Of a stretch of DNA of 64,000 bases, positions 1-8,605 are shown one piece after another. Below the pieces are notes generated by a model. It saw only the letters and a list, made by a program, of their open reading frames with translations, searched no databases and was not told where the DNA came from. The DNA is from G963923945 sp965199175 (GTDB lineage: Bacteria; Pseudomonadota; Alphaproteobacteria; G963923945). Position numbers and translations under genes: made by a program. Every line of letters starts with the position of its first letter. Within the stretch, counting starts at the first letter, position 1. The stretch lies in contig OZ240684.1 of NCBI GenBank assembly GCA_965199175.1, forward strand, positions 1,984,001-2,048,000, written 5' to 3'.

Positions 1-9
1 CAGGGGCAC

Positions 10-1437
10 TCAATCGGTGTCCTCTTCAATGGTGGCAATGCGGAGGATATTGGTGCTCCCGCTTTGGCCGAAAGGAACCCCGGCGGTGACAATCACCGAA
101 TCACCGATTTTTGCCATTTCTTCCTTGAGTGCGATCTGGCATGCGCGCGCTGTCATATCAGCAAAGCCGCGCGGTTCGGTAGCCTGGCAACAATGCACAC
201 CCCAGACCAGGGAAAGCTGGCGGGCGGTTTGACGTTCGACCGTGATGCCGAGAATAGGTGCCCCGGGACGCTCACGGGCAACCCGGCGGGCCGTTGCACC
301 AGAACGCGAATATGTAATGATACAGTTGACACACAGGGTTTCGGCGACTTGACGGGCTGCGGCACTGATGGCATCTGACTTGGTTTCCTGTGGTACGGCA
401 TATTCGCTCTGCATGACCCGGTGATAGATATGGTCGTTTTCCACCCGGCGAACGATCCGGTCCATCATCCGGACCGATTCCAGAGGATATTGACCAGCAG
501 CTGATTCCGCAGACAGCATGACCGCATCCACGCCATCATAAACTGCCGTGGCGACATCAGAGGCTTCAGCACGGGTCGGGGCAGGTGCATCAATCATCGA
601 TTCCAGCATCTGGGTGGCTACAATGACCGGTTTTCCCTGGCGGCGACAGGCTTCAACGATTCGTTTTTGCAAAACCGGGACATCTTCCACGGCTGCTTCA
701 ACCCCTAAATCACCACGGGCAACCATCAAAACATCGGAGAGTTCAATCAATTCATCCAAACGTTCAATCGCCAATGGTTTTTCAATTTTGGTCAAAATGG
801 CCGCATGTCCGTCAACCAGTCGCCGGGCCTCGAGGATATCTTCGGGTCGCTGGACAAAAGAAAGGGCAATCCAGTCAATCCCCATATCCACCCCAAACAG
901 GAGATCTTTTTTATCCTTATCGGTGAGTGCTGAGAGATTGACCAGAGCATTGGGCAGATTAACCCCTTTATGGTCGGATAAGGGGCCGCCGGTGACAATT
1001 TCGGTCTCGGCATATTTTTTCCCGCATCGCCGCACCCGCAACCGGATTTTGCCATCATCCAGCAGCAACTCGGAACCCACAGAAAGCGAGGAGAAAATCT
1101 CTGGATGCGGTAACGGAGCACGTCGTTGATCCCCCGGGGTTGGATCAAGATCCAAACGAAAATCATCGCCTGTTTTGATGAGTGTGCGATGACCGGCGAA
1201 TTCTCCCAGACGTAATTTAGGCCCCTGTAAATCCATCAGAACCCCAATCGGCCGGTCGGTGACTCGTTCGATCTGGCGAATATGATAGAGCCGTCGCCGG
1301 TGTTCGTTATGAATTCCGTGGCTGAAATTCAGGCGAAAAACATCTGCCCCGGCCTCAAACAGGGCTTCAATCTGATGAGGTTCGGAACTGGCAGGTCCGA
1401 GAGTGGCAACAATTTTGGTATGGCGTCCACGTGGCAT
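10..1437 (-). CDS. pyk: Pyruvate kinase
   Basis: Converts phosphoenolpyruvate and ADP to pyruvate and ATP at the end of glycolysis, in the cytoplasm. The 475-residue product is full length for the family. It opens with TKIVATLGPAS and has the GVLMDLQGPKLR segment, the active-site stretch TKIEKPLAIERLDEL, the MVARGDLGVE motif and the QMLESMIDAPAPTRAEASDVATAV region typical of the TIM barrel. The C-terminal domain has ITYSRSGATARRVARERP. The neighbouring divergent DUF1244 gene is a common alphaproteobacterial partner. Identification is secure; allosteric behaviour cannot be read from the sequence. Confidence 0.97.
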   Translation of the reverse strand: MPRGRHTKIVATLGPASSEPHQIEALFEAGADVFRLNFSHGIHNEHRRRLYHIRQIERVTDRPIGVLMDLQGPKLRLGEFAGHRTLIKTGDDFRLDLDPTPGDQRRAPLPHPEIFSSLSVGSELLLDDGKIRLRVRRCGKKYAETEIVTGGPLSDHKGVNLPNALVNLSALTDKDKKDLLFGVDMGIDWIALSFVQRPEDILEARRLVDGHAAILTKIEKPLAIERLDELIELSDVLMVARGDLGVEAAVEDVPVLQKRIVEACRRQGKPVIVATQMLESMIDAPAPTRAEASDVATAVYDGVDAVMLSAESAAGQYPLESVRMMDRIVRRVENDHIYHRVMQSEYAVPQETKSDAISAAARQVAETLCVNCIITYSRSGATARRVARERPGAPILGITVERQTARQLSLVWGVHCCQATEPRGFADMTARACQIALKEEMAKIGDSVIVTAGVPFGQSGSTNILRIATIEEDTD

Positions 1438-1490
1438 CGGCGCAGAGTACCCATCTCATGGGGGTGGCGACCAGAGAAATTTTATCATAT

Positions 1491-1517
1491 TTATAATAAA
1501 AAATTTCTACCTGTCAT
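1491..1517 (-). other. Possible 8-codon leader ORF upstream of pyk
   Basis: On the - strand, about 55 bases upstream of the pyk start, a GGGAGGA Shine-Dalgarno-like sequence (about 1524-1530) precedes an ATG that opens an 8-codon frame (MTGRNFLL, stop). It may be a translated leader or chance. Apart from this and a 14-bp direct repeat (about 1709-1736), nothing else is seen in the 1438-1750 gap. Confidence 0.2.
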
Positions 1518-1750
1518 AAAATTCCTCCCGCATTTTGTGTATTCCCTGTGAAGAGCCTCTCTTTATCGGTTTTGCCATTGCCGCCATATGGTTATAATCC
1601 CCCCCGTAAAACCAATAAAACGGGTTATCCAAGGGGGCTTTGCGGGGATGCAACGGAACCCAACCAATCGAGATGCTCGCTGAATATCAAACAACGTCAA
1701 TGATTTAATATCAATGAGTTCATATCAATGAGTTCATGTGGAGGATGAAT

Positions 1751-2092
1751 ATGAATCACAACAAGAGCACTGCCGGAATGACAACGCAATCGCAACAACA
1801 GTCTGAAACCGAATTAGAGGCGGCTGCTTTTCGTCGTTTGGTGGGTCATTTGCGGACCCGGCATGATGTCCAGAATATTGATTTAATGAATTTGGCCGGT
1901 TTTTGCCGCAACTGCCTGTCAAAATGGTACCGGGAGGCGGCGGCCGAACGTGACATGGAGATGAGTGACGAAACCGCCCGCCAGATCATTTACGGTATGC
2001 CCTATGGGGAGTGGAAACAGACCTATCAGAGCCAGGCAACCGCCGAACAAAAAGCCGCATATGCCAAAACCCGGGAAGCCAGCCATTCCTGA
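1751..2092 (+). CDS. DUF1244 family protein
   Basis: Small conserved alphaproteobacterial protein of unknown biochemical role. Recognised from the run RRLVGHLRTRHDVQNIDLMNLAGFCRNCLSKWYREAA (quoted in part: NLAGFCRNCLSKWY) and the later MPYGEWKQTYQ, which match the DUF1244 signature. The start at 1751 is chosen because GTGGAGG (1738-1744) sits 6 bases before it; ATGs at 1736 and 1745 overlap that ribosome-binding site. The product is 113 residues. The gene diverges from pyk, a common arrangement in this class. The family is well recognised; the function is not known to me. Confidence 0.85.
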   Translation: MNHNKSTAGMTTQSQQQSETELEAAAFRRLVGHLRTRHDVQNIDLMNLAGFCRNCLSKWYREAAAERDMEMSDETARQIIYGMPYGEWKQTYQSQATAEQKAAYAKTREASHS

Positions 2093-2323
2093 ACCACTCT
2101 CAGATGGCGGAATCCACTCATAAGCCGGATCAATTTATGAACGGTGTAATTTATGAACGATAAGGCTTCGGGTTTTTGTCGATAACGTTCGGCGATTTTG
2201 TGCGGGCGAATTTTCATGACTGGCATCATCGATGAAACGGCGGATCTGACCAATGATGGTTGCGTATTGAGACGTCAAGACCGATGGTCAGGCGCAACAT
2301 TAAAGTAACTCAGAGACAATCAA

Positions 2324-3271
2324 TTATTGGTTTCTTTGGGCTTTCTTAACATCGACAGATGTTGCTGCAAGGCACTGGCCGTCACTGTCAAGGGCAAATC
2401 CGTATACTTTCCCTGGTCCGACAACCCGGCGCGAAGAGGCGTTCCGCAATTCGTGCCGCCCATATTTATTGTTTCCGAGGGCTGGAATAGGCCAGAAATA
2501 GAATGTGTGGTTATAAGCATTGGGAGCAAGGTCGTTATCGTTCAATTCTCTCTCTTCTTTTGATTCCCAGACGAGATTGTCGAAAGCTTGGTTCGAAACC
2601 AATGCCTTCCAAAAATTATTTATATCGGTTTGATCTTCATCCGAAAGTTTCTGATCCATATGCAATAAAATCTGGTATTCGAGATTGTCATCTCTAATAC
2701 GCGATATTTTCCAATGATCACTGATTGTGATAAGAGTTCCAGTACCTTCGTCGGAAGATTCTTTTATCCTCCCTTTTGCTTTTGCTTTTTCCGCGTCTTT
2801 TTCACGTACCATCGCATTCATCGGCTGTTTTGAATCAAGGATTGGTGGAGCGGATATCACAATCCAGATATATTTATGCCATTTCCCTTCTCCAGAGGGA
2901 ATATTTTTAGGTTTTTTGGCTACCTCTTTTTTAAGCTCAATCTCCTGGGCCAGCCAGACTTTATCTTCGGAGTTTTCCATCAGTTCATATATATCATTGT
3001 CATAAGATGTTTTCCCGTTTTTGAATTGATAGCCTATTCCTCCCCCCTGCCACCATGACTGTTCCCGCTCATTTTCCGGCAATTCTTCACGATCAATCAA
3101 TGGCGCAAAGAATATTTTGATCTTATAATATTGAGAATTATATTTAGAATTTTTTTGGCGGCAGTTTCCGGAAAATTCTTCAAGCCACGGAACCGCAGTC
3201 GCGGTTGTTGGTGAAAATAAAAAAACGGCACAACAAACAACAATCAGATTCAATCGCAGGTACTGTTTCAT
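2324..3271 (-). CDS. Hypothetical secreted protein, second gene of accessory pair
   Basis: I do not recognise this 315-residue protein. It begins with a clear signal peptide (positive MKQYLR, hydrophobic LIVVCCAVFLF, then TATA-VP as a likely cleavage zone), so it is probably exported. The mature part is hydrophilic, rich in Lys, Glu, Asp and Trp, with no repeat or catalytic motif that I can name. Its start overlaps the stop of the upstream 165-residue gene by 4 bases, implying translational coupling. The pair is more AT-rich than its neighbours, suggesting acquisition by transfer. Confidence 0.7.
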   Translation of the reverse strand: MKQYLRLNLIVVCCAVFLFSPTTATAVPWLEEFSGNCRQKNSKYNSQYYKIKIFFAPLIDREELPENEREQSWWQGGGIGYQFKNGKTSYDNDIYELMENSEDKVWLAQEIELKKEVAKKPKNIPSGEGKWHKYIWIVISAPPILDSKQPMNAMVREKDAEKAKAKGRIKESSDEGTGTLITISDHWKISRIRDDNLEYQILLHMDQKLSDEDQTDINNFWKALVSNQAFDNLVWESKEERELNDNDLAPNAYNHTFYFWPIPALGNNKYGRHELRNASSRRVVGPGKVYGFALDSDGQCLAATSVDVKKAQRNQ

Positions 3272-3765
3272 CTGTCATTCTCCGGTGAGGTGTATTTTCT
3301 GCAGTAGGAAGAGACTGCTAACTCGTTGCCATAAACGCCTTTCAAGAGGTTGCACCAAGGTTCATTTATTGATTGTTTCTTAAACTGATGTGTCCATGCG
3401 GTGTCTATTCCCCGCAAAAGACTTTTCCAGTGATCTTGCTGTTTTGTATCATTTAATAAACCAAGATCAGAGAGTGCTGCCGCCGTAATTGACTGATAAG
3501 TAAGAACCCTTTCAAACGCCTCTATACATTTCGTCTTGGCGGGGGTCTTATCACTTTCTTGTGCTAAGTTTAGCAAATCTCCCCATTTCTTTGAGCAATG
3601 TAAATTCATTGCGGCGATGTGACCGGCTAGCTGCTCAATGACCTCATTCTTACGTTCCCGATAATCTTTGTCATACTCAAAGATCGTCCAGAACCCAGCA
3701 CACCCCGCCAAAACGATGCCAACAAAAATCTTTGCGGTTTCTGTGTTAAAGCCATGTTTGGTCAT
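3268..3765 (-). CDS. Hypothetical membrane-anchored protein, first gene of accessory pair
   Basis: I do not recognise this 165-residue protein. Residues about 12-28 (AKIFVGIVLAGCAGFWTIF) form one hydrophobic N-terminal segment, probably a membrane anchor, followed by a charged, mostly helical region with several Cys (for example NLHCSKKW, KTKCIEAF, EPWCNLL, SSYCRKY), which suggests an extracytoplasmic domain. It overlaps the following secreted-protein gene by 4 bases (ATGA). The two proteins probably act together at the cell envelope; this is inference from coupling and topology only. Confidence 0.65.
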   Translation of the reverse strand: MTKHGFNTETAKIFVGIVLAGCAGFWTIFEYDKDYRERKNEVIEQLAGHIAAMNLHCSKKWGDLLNLAQESDKTPAKTKCIEAFERVLTYQSITAAALSDLGLLNDTKQQDHWKSLLRGIDTAWTHQFKKQSINEPWCNLLKGVYGNELAVSSYCRKYTSPENDR

Positions 3766-3977
3766 TGTTTCCCCCTTATTTCTGGTGATTCATTGATCCG
3801 TATTGTTCTCTGTGCTCAGGCATCAAAAACACCCTAAAATAGATATTCAATTTAGTTTCTCTCTTATTTATATAGAAATTGGATACGTAAAATCACCCCC
3901 ATATTATCAATATTGACTCATATCCATGGTTCAGGACCAAAGACCACATGAATAAGCCCGTGCAAATCAGTGGCTAG

Positions 3978-4022
3978 CGGTTTAAGAAAGAACCAGTTTA
4001 AGAAAGAACCAGTTTAAGAAAA
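3978..4022. repeat. Local tandem repeat, about 16-bp unit, 3 copies
   Basis: The unit GTTTAAGAAAGAACCA occurs almost three times in a row just upstream of the peroxiredoxin gene. It is one of many gap-specific short tandem repeats in this window. Confidence 0.85.
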
Positions 4023-4113
4023 ACGCTATCAGAGGTTTTTGTTGTTTCTGGTTTTTCTAAAACCTCTGTTTCTGATTGATGAAACAATCATTTCTTTTGA
4101 CGAGGATGGCTCA

Positions 4114-4605
4114 ATGATGACTGTTGCTGCGGGGGGGCGTATCCCCTCAGAAACCCTGTTTTGCTTAAAAAAAGAAGGACCGGCTGCTGTATCCAGTCAG
4201 GATCTTTTTGCCGGAAAAAAAAGTATTCTGATTGCTGTTCCTGGTCCTTTCACACCAACATGCCATGAGCAGCATCTGCCAGGCTATATCGAAAAAGCCA
4301 GCGATTTTTTGGCCAAAGGCATTGATATCATCGCTTGTCTGGCGGTCAATGATGCGTTCGTCATGGCGGCCTGGGGAAAAGCATTAGGGGCCGGAGACCA
4401 CATCACCATGCTCTCTGACGGATCGGGTGCTTTCACCCGGGCGATGGGAGCCACTCTTGATTTATCGGTGATTGGTCTGGGCGTTCGTTCCAACCGCTAT
4501 GCCCTGTATGCCGAGGACATGGTGATTAAGGTTCTGCATGATGAAGGCAATCACGAACTGAAAGTCAGTTCGGCTGAAAATCTTCTGGCGTCTCTTCCTT
4601 CCTAA
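4114..4605 (+). CDS. Peroxiredoxin, Prx5 (AhpC/TSA redoxin) type
   Basis: Reduces hydrogen peroxide and organic peroxides. The motif VPGPFTPTCHEQHLPGY carries the peroxidatic cysteine (Cys50 from the chosen start) with the Thr and Pro of the Prx5 active site; Cys17 and Cys75 are also present, and the conserved LSDGSGAFTRAMGA segment follows. The product is 163 residues, normal for the family. The start at 4114 follows a GAGG box; the open frame extends further upstream to 4039 but that extension has no family similarity. Its TAA stop overlaps the rnhA stop tail to tail by 4 bases. Confidence 0.9.
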   Translation: MMTVAAGGRIPSETLFCLKKEGPAAVSSQDLFAGKKSILIAVPGPFTPTCHEQHLPGYIEKASDFLAKGIDIIACLAVNDAFVMAAWGKALGAGDHITMLSDGSGAFTRAMGATLDLSVIGLGVRSNRYALYAEDMVIKVLHDEGNHELKVSSAENLLASLPS

Positions 4606-5054
4606 GAAGGCCGGGTATCTCCGGCAGCCTCAGACGCCCCGCGCCGGGCCAGGCTGTCGGCCTGTTCGTTATCCGGGTGACCGGCATGACCTTTCACCCA
4701 GAACCATTGAATCTGATGCCTGGTGATTGCTGTATCAAGACGCACCCACAGATCTTTATTCTTGACCGGTTTTTTAGACGCTGTTTTCCAGCCCCGGGCT
4801 TTCCAGCCCGCCAGCCATTTGGTAATTCCGTCACGCAGATAGAGGCTGTCGGTATAGAGCCGGACCGAGCTGGGGCGTTTAAGGACGCAGAGTCCTTCAA
4901 TTGCGGCGGTTAATTCCATACGGTTATTGGTGGTTTCCAAAGCCCCGCCAAAGATTTCTTTCCGATGTGTCCCGGAGCGCAAAACAACTCCCCAACCGCC
5001 CGGGCCGGGATTGCCGGAGCATGCTCCATCAGTGAAAATATCGACAACCGCCAT
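4602..5054 (-). CDS. rnhA: Ribonuclease HI
   Basis: Cleaves the RNA strand of RNA-DNA hybrids during replication and repair. The 150-residue protein has the full family pattern: FTDGACSGNPGPGGWG with Asp9, NNRMELTAA with Glu47, LYTDSLYLRDGITKW with Asp69, and WVKGHAGHPDNEQAD with His123 and Asp133. These are the metal-binding and catalytic residues. It lies just downstream of thrB on the same strand, the usual alphaproteobacterial order, and its stop overlaps the convergent peroxiredoxin stop. Confidence 0.96.
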   Translation of the reverse strand: MAVVDIFTDGACSGNPGPGGWGVVLRSGTHRKEIFGGALETTNNRMELTAAIEGLCVLKRPSSVRLYTDSLYLRDGITKWLAGWKARGWKTASKKPVKNKDLWVRLDTAITRHQIQWFWVKGHAGHPDNEQADSLARRGASEAAGDTRPS

Positions 5055-5059
5055 GGCTG

Positions 5060-6028
5060 TTACCTCGAAAGACCGTAGGCAGCTGCATTCTCAGCTGTCC
5101 GGTGAAACAACAGACGCGGAATATATTGGCGGGGATTTTTGGGCCTGACCAGGGCACCGGCTGGTTGCTGAAACCAATCATGGAGCCGGGTTAGCAAAAA
5201 ACGTAACGCTCCCCCACGGGCGAGAATGGGCAAGGCTGCAATCTCTGCCGCCTCAAGGGGGCGCAACGCCGCATAAGAGCGCAAAAGAGCCGCCGATTTT
5301 TCCCCATCAAAAACAGTGCCATCAGGATTGAAACACCACGCATTCAGACCAATGGCAAGGTCGTAAGCCAAAAAATCATAACAGGCAAAATAATAATCAA
5401 TGATCCCGGAAAAATCATCATCAATGAAAAAAACATTATCGGGAAAAAGATCAGCATGGATAATCCCGCGCGGTAAATCATGTGGCCACCGGGTTTCAAG
5501 AACAGCCAATTCGTCACGAATTAAATCGCTCAGACCCTTTTCTATCTGATCAGCCCGGCTTAGGTTTTTATCAGCCAGGTCGCGCCAGCGGGCAATCGAA
5601 TAGTCATTATCCCGCTGTAGGGGAAAATCAGCCGCCGCCAGATGCAGGTGAGCCATCGCCTGACCCAGAGCAGTGCAATGAAACGTTTTAATCTGGTGCG
5701 GTCCGGTTCCGTTCAAAAAACTGACCAGGGCAGCAGGACGTCCGCATAGTTGGCGCAAAGCCTGACCATCACGCCCATGTACCGGGGCTGGAGAAGGAAA
5801 TCCCCCCACAGCCAGATGCTCCATCAGCTTGAGAAAAAAAGGCAGATCAGATGGCTGGACCCGCTGTTCATACAAAGTGAGAATGAATTGATCTTCAGTG
5901 GTCTTAAGCAGATAATTCGAGTTCTCGACACCCTCAGCGATGCCTTCGCAGGAAACCAGCGCACCAATATCATATTGAGCGATGAAAGAACGCAGCTGGG
6001 TATCTGATACATCAGTGTAAACGGCCAT
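5060..6028 (-). CDS. thrB: Homoserine kinase (type II, APH-like fold)
   Basis: Phosphorylates homoserine on the path to threonine. The start MAVYTDVSDTQLRSFI and the following GIAEGVENSNYLL segment are characteristic of the proteobacterial ThrB of the aminoglycoside phosphotransferase fold. The catalytic loop RGIIHADLFPDNVFF and metal-binding GIIDYYFA are intact. Length is 322 residues, as expected. The frame stays open to 6181, but the 51 extra residues do not resemble the family, so the ATG at 6028 is preferred. rnhA follows 6 bases downstream. In many relatives ispH precedes thrB; it does not here. Confidence 0.93.
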   Translation of the reverse strand: MAVYTDVSDTQLRSFIAQYDIGALVSCEGIAEGVENSNYLLKTTEDQFILTLYEQRVQPSDLPFFLKLMEHLAVGGFPSPAPVHGRDGQALRQLCGRPAALVSFLNGTGPHQIKTFHCTALGQAMAHLHLAAADFPLQRDNDYSIARWRDLADKNLSRADQIEKGLSDLIRDELAVLETRWPHDLPRGIIHADLFPDNVFFIDDDFSGIIDYYFACYDFLAYDLAIGLNAWCFNPDGTVFDGEKSAALLRSYAALRPLEAAEIAALPILARGGALRFLLTRLHDWFQQPAGALVRPKNPRQYIPRLLFHRTAENAAAYGLSR

Positions 6029-6350
6029 GCCTACAGGATACTCATCAATGGGATACCGGTGAAAAACAAACGCCGTACCAAAGCCTGGTTCATGTGAGAC
6101 TCTCAGTCCAGTCACAGATATTTCAGAGCATCCCGGGTAAGCAAGATTCTTTATCAGATTTCCAACATTGTATCGGACCATTTAATCGGTTGTAACGGTT
6201 TTTGTACAACGTGTTTGCAGCAGCAATTACCAGCCGCATATATACCGGGGCATGGATGTCTCTCTGGTATCAATGGCCCTGGCACGGCGATGAAACCAGC
6301 TTGCCGAAAATACGATACCGAAACCAGCTTGCCGGGTGTTTTCTGGTCAC

Positions 6351-6854
6351 TCAGTGAAGATGGCCGGGAATTTCTTTGACTGCTGCTTTGATCAGACGGC
6401 TTTTATCCTTATCGCTCAGCTCTGCTCTCAGGAATTTTTCAGCCGCCGCTATTGTCACTTCAGCCGCATGGTCACGGATTTCCCGGATGGCCTCGGCTTC
6501 AGCCTGAAGAATACGGGCACTCGCCTGGCGTTGGCGGGCCTCGAGTGATTGATGTAAAGTTTCCTTGGCCTGACTGCTGAGGCCGGCGGCTTTCTCGTGT
6601 GCGTGATCAATAATATTATCGCATTCATGTGCTGATTCACGGTACTTTTTTTGGTATCCCGCAAAGATGCTCTGGGCCTCTTCAACCAGGCGGGAGGCTT
6701 CATCAATTTCCCGGCGAATCGATTCTGAACGGCTGTCAAGCGCATCCAGAACCTTGCTGCGAACCGGTTTAAACAGGAGGAGGACGAAGACAAAAAACGA
6801 TACCGCAACCCAGAATTCCGGTGAGGCTAAAACATTCTCCAGCATCAAAGGCAT
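6351..6854 (-). CDS. atpF: ATP synthase F0 subunit b
   Basis: Part of the peripheral stalk linking F1 to the membrane sector. The 167-residue protein has one N-terminal membrane helix (FWVAVSFFVFVLLLF) followed by a long charged coiled coil (LDALDSRSESIRREIDEASRL and beyond), as in subunit b. It follows the b' gene with start and stop overlapping, in the order a-c-b'-b seen in alphaproteobacteria. It is the last gene of the F0 cluster on this strand; the F1 genes are not in the window. Confidence 0.93.
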   Translation of the reverse strand: MPLMLENVLASPEFWVAVSFFVFVLLLFKPVRSKVLDALDSRSESIRREIDEASRLVEEAQSIFAGYQKKYRESAHECDNIIDHAHEKAAGLSSQAKETLHQSLEARQRQASARILQAEAEAIREIRDHAAEVTIAAAEKFLRAELSDKDKSRLIKAAVKEIPGHLH

Positions 6855-7345
6855 TACGCTGTCTCCCGGATTGCTTCCTCGACTGCCTTTTTAAGACTCG
6901 CATCTGCTGGTTCAACATCGGCGATTTTCTTCAGAGCTTCCCTGGTCAGCGGGGCAGAAAAATTCCCAATATCAGCAAGTGCTGTCTGTCTGGCCTCAGC
7001 GATCCGGGCCTCTGCCTGGGCAAGCTGGGTTCTGATGCGTTCATCCAGGGCCGCCATTTGTTCGGCGGCTGCTTTGGCATCGGCTTCCTGAGTTTCACGC
7101 ACAATATCTGCCGCACGCTGATGGGCATCTGCCAAAGCCGCCTCATGGTTGCTGAGGACTTTTTCAGCGTCTTGGCGCAAACGTTCGGCCCGTTCAAGAT
7201 CTTGTTCAATTTTATCGCGCCGTTCTTCAAGGACACCCCCAATACGCGGCAGAATCCAGCGATTCATGATCACGTAAAGGGCTGAAAAACAAATGATCAG
7301 CCAAAAAAATTGCGAAGCAAAAGATGCGGGATCAAGCTGCGGCAT
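6854..7345 (-). CDS. atpG: ATP synthase F0 subunit b'
   Basis: Second peripheral-stalk subunit found in photosynthetic bacteria and alphaproteobacteria, where it pairs with b. The N terminus MPQLDPASFASQFFWLI followed by one membrane helix and LPRIGGVLEERRDKIEQDLE is typical of b'. The rest is a charged, alanine-rich coiled coil ending at residue 163. It lies between atpE and atpF. The symbol atpG is sometimes used for b' and sometimes for gamma; here it means b' (also called atpF'). Confidence 0.92.
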   Translation of the reverse strand: MPQLDPASFASQFFWLIICFSALYVIMNRWILPRIGGVLEERRDKIEQDLERAERLRQDAEKVLSNHEAALADAHQRAADIVRETQEADAKAAAEQMAALDERIRTQLAQAEARIAEARQTALADIGNFSAPLTREALKKIADVEPADASLKKAVEEAIRETA

Positions 7346-7384
7346 GGCTGGATGGTCCTGTGAAAAAACGAATCACGCAAAGCC

Positions 7385-7612
7385 CTAAAACACGAATAAT
7401 TCGAGTAAAGCAATGATCAACGCGAACAACGCCAGGGCTTCAACCAAAGCAAAGCCCAGCATCGTCATTGTAAAAACATGTTTCTGAGCAGCCGGGTTGC
7501 GACCCACAGCGGTGATGAAGGCGGCAAAAATATTACCGATACCAATACCCGAACCGATCACGCCGATCACAGCAAGACCCGCACCGATCAGTTTTGCAGC
7601 TTCAATATCCAT
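7385..7612 (-). CDS. atpE: ATP synthase F0 subunit c
   Basis: Forms the proton-driven rotor ring. The 75-residue protein is a two-helix hairpin: a glycine-rich first helix (GVIGSGIGIGNIF), the polar loop AVGRNPAAQ, and the second helix GFALVEALALFALIIALL with the proton-carrying Glu. No sodium-binding signature is obvious, so proton use is likely. It is followed by b' and preceded by atpB. Confidence 0.96.
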   Translation of the reverse strand: MDIEAAKLIGAGLAVIGVIGSGIGIGNIFAAFITAVGRNPAAQKHVFTMTMLGFALVEALALFALIIALLELFVF

Positions 7613-7621
7613 GAGAATATC

Positions 7622-7656
7622 CTTTCTTTAGAGGGTTACTTTCTTTAGAGGGTTAA
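7622..7656. repeat. Local tandem repeat in the atpE-atpB gap, 2 copies
   Basis: The unit TTTCTTTAGAGGGTTA(AC) is present twice in tandem, between atpB and atpE inside the operon. It shows that these local duplications also arise within transcribed leaders. Confidence 0.8.
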
Positions 7657-7756
7657 CAGACGCAAAAATGATGTCGTTTAAGAAAACAAAACCAAAAAAT
7701 TGTCTGGCGACAGTGATGAATACATGTATCAGGATACGTTGATTGACATGCTCATT

Positions 7757-8494
7757 TTAATGGAGATGCAAAGCATCATTGATATAGAGGCATGTCAATA
7801 TGGCAAAGACATATGCCTGAAGAAAAGCAATAATCATCTCAAGACCCGTCAGGGCGATCAACAAAGCCAACGGCAACAGGCCCCCGATCCCCCATGTGAT
7901 TGCCCCCAGTCCAAAAACAAATCCGGCAATGACTTTCAATAAGGTATGTCCGGCCATCATATTGGCAAAAAGGCGCACCGATAAGCTGATTGGTCGTGAA
8001 AGATAAGAGATGATTTCAACCGGGACCAACAGAAACAACATCGGCCAGGGAACCCCCTTAGGGGCGAAAAATGTTAAAAAATGCAGCCCATGTTTATAGA
8101 TTCCCAGCAACGTAACCCCGATAAACACAAAAATTGCCAGCGTAAACGTCGCAATGACATGGCTGGTCCAGGTAAAGCTGTAGGGGATCATCCCCAACAT
8201 GTTCCCGAACAAAATAAAGAGAAATAGCGTGATAACAAAAGGAAAGAAACGCCGTCCTTCATCCCCTATATTGTCACGGACCATGTTGCCAATGAATTCG
8301 TAAGTGATTTCGGATAAAGATTGCCAACGACCCGGAACCAGGGCCAGCCGGATACTGCCGGCGGCCATCAATACAACCACCCCGGCCAATGAGATAAACA
8401 TCGCCAGGGACGAATTGGTCAATGATACATCAACGCCGCCGATATCAATCGGCACGATGGGATGAACCTCAAATTGCTGGAGCGGACTGGCCAA
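7757..8494 (-). CDS. atpB: ATP synthase F0 subunit a
   Basis: Forms the proton half-channels against the c ring. The 245-residue polytopic protein starts MASPLQQFEVHPIVPI as in relatives, which supports a TTG start codon at 8494; AGGAAG lies about 9 bases upstream. The essential Arg is in the PISLSVRLFANMMAGH segment, and the last helices contain LEMIIAFLQAYVFAILT. It should directly follow atpI but is separated from it by a foreign insert of nearly 1.9 kb, so its expression may depend on read-through or a new promoter. Confidence 0.96.
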   Translation of the reverse strand: MASPLQQFEVHPIVPIDIGGVDVSLTNSSLAMFISLAGVVVLMAAGSIRLALVPGRWQSLSEITYEFIGNMVRDNIGDEGRRFFPFVITLFLFILFGNMLGMIPYSFTWTSHVIATFTLAIFVFIGVTLLGIYKHGLHFLTFFAPKGVPWPMLFLLVPVEIISYLSRPISLSVRLFANMMAGHTLLKVIAGFVFGLGAITWGIGGLLPLALLIALTGLEMIIAFLQAYVFAILTCLYINDALHLH

Positions 8495-8498
8495 GAGA

Positions 8499-8591
8499 TT
8501 ATCTTCCTAATTGTTGAAATGCTTCCACAAGATGGTGCCGGAACTCCGGGTAAACCGACAGGATCCAGCTCTTCCCCGCGGAGCGTGGCTA
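8499..8591 (-). pseudogene. Possible 3' scrap of an unknown gene just upstream of atpB
   Basis: On the - strand, one frame reads, after a stop codon, PRSAGKSWILSVYPEFRHHL and then VEAFQQLGR followed by TAA, 4 bases before the atpB start. It reads like the C terminus of a real protein, but I cannot assign it and it has no start of its own. It could be the tail of a gene cut by the insert, or chance. Confidence 0.25.
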
Positions 8592-8605
8592 AAATTTTCA
8601 TCAAA

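Noticed and set aside
548..1129. 193-codon + strand frame opposite pyk
   Set aside because: A shadow of the pyk coding strand with low-complexity Ser/Arg content; pyk is certain.
6029..6181. N-terminal extension of ThrB by 51 residues
   Set aside because: The extra residues do not resemble ThrB, whose family start MAVYTDVS is at 6028.
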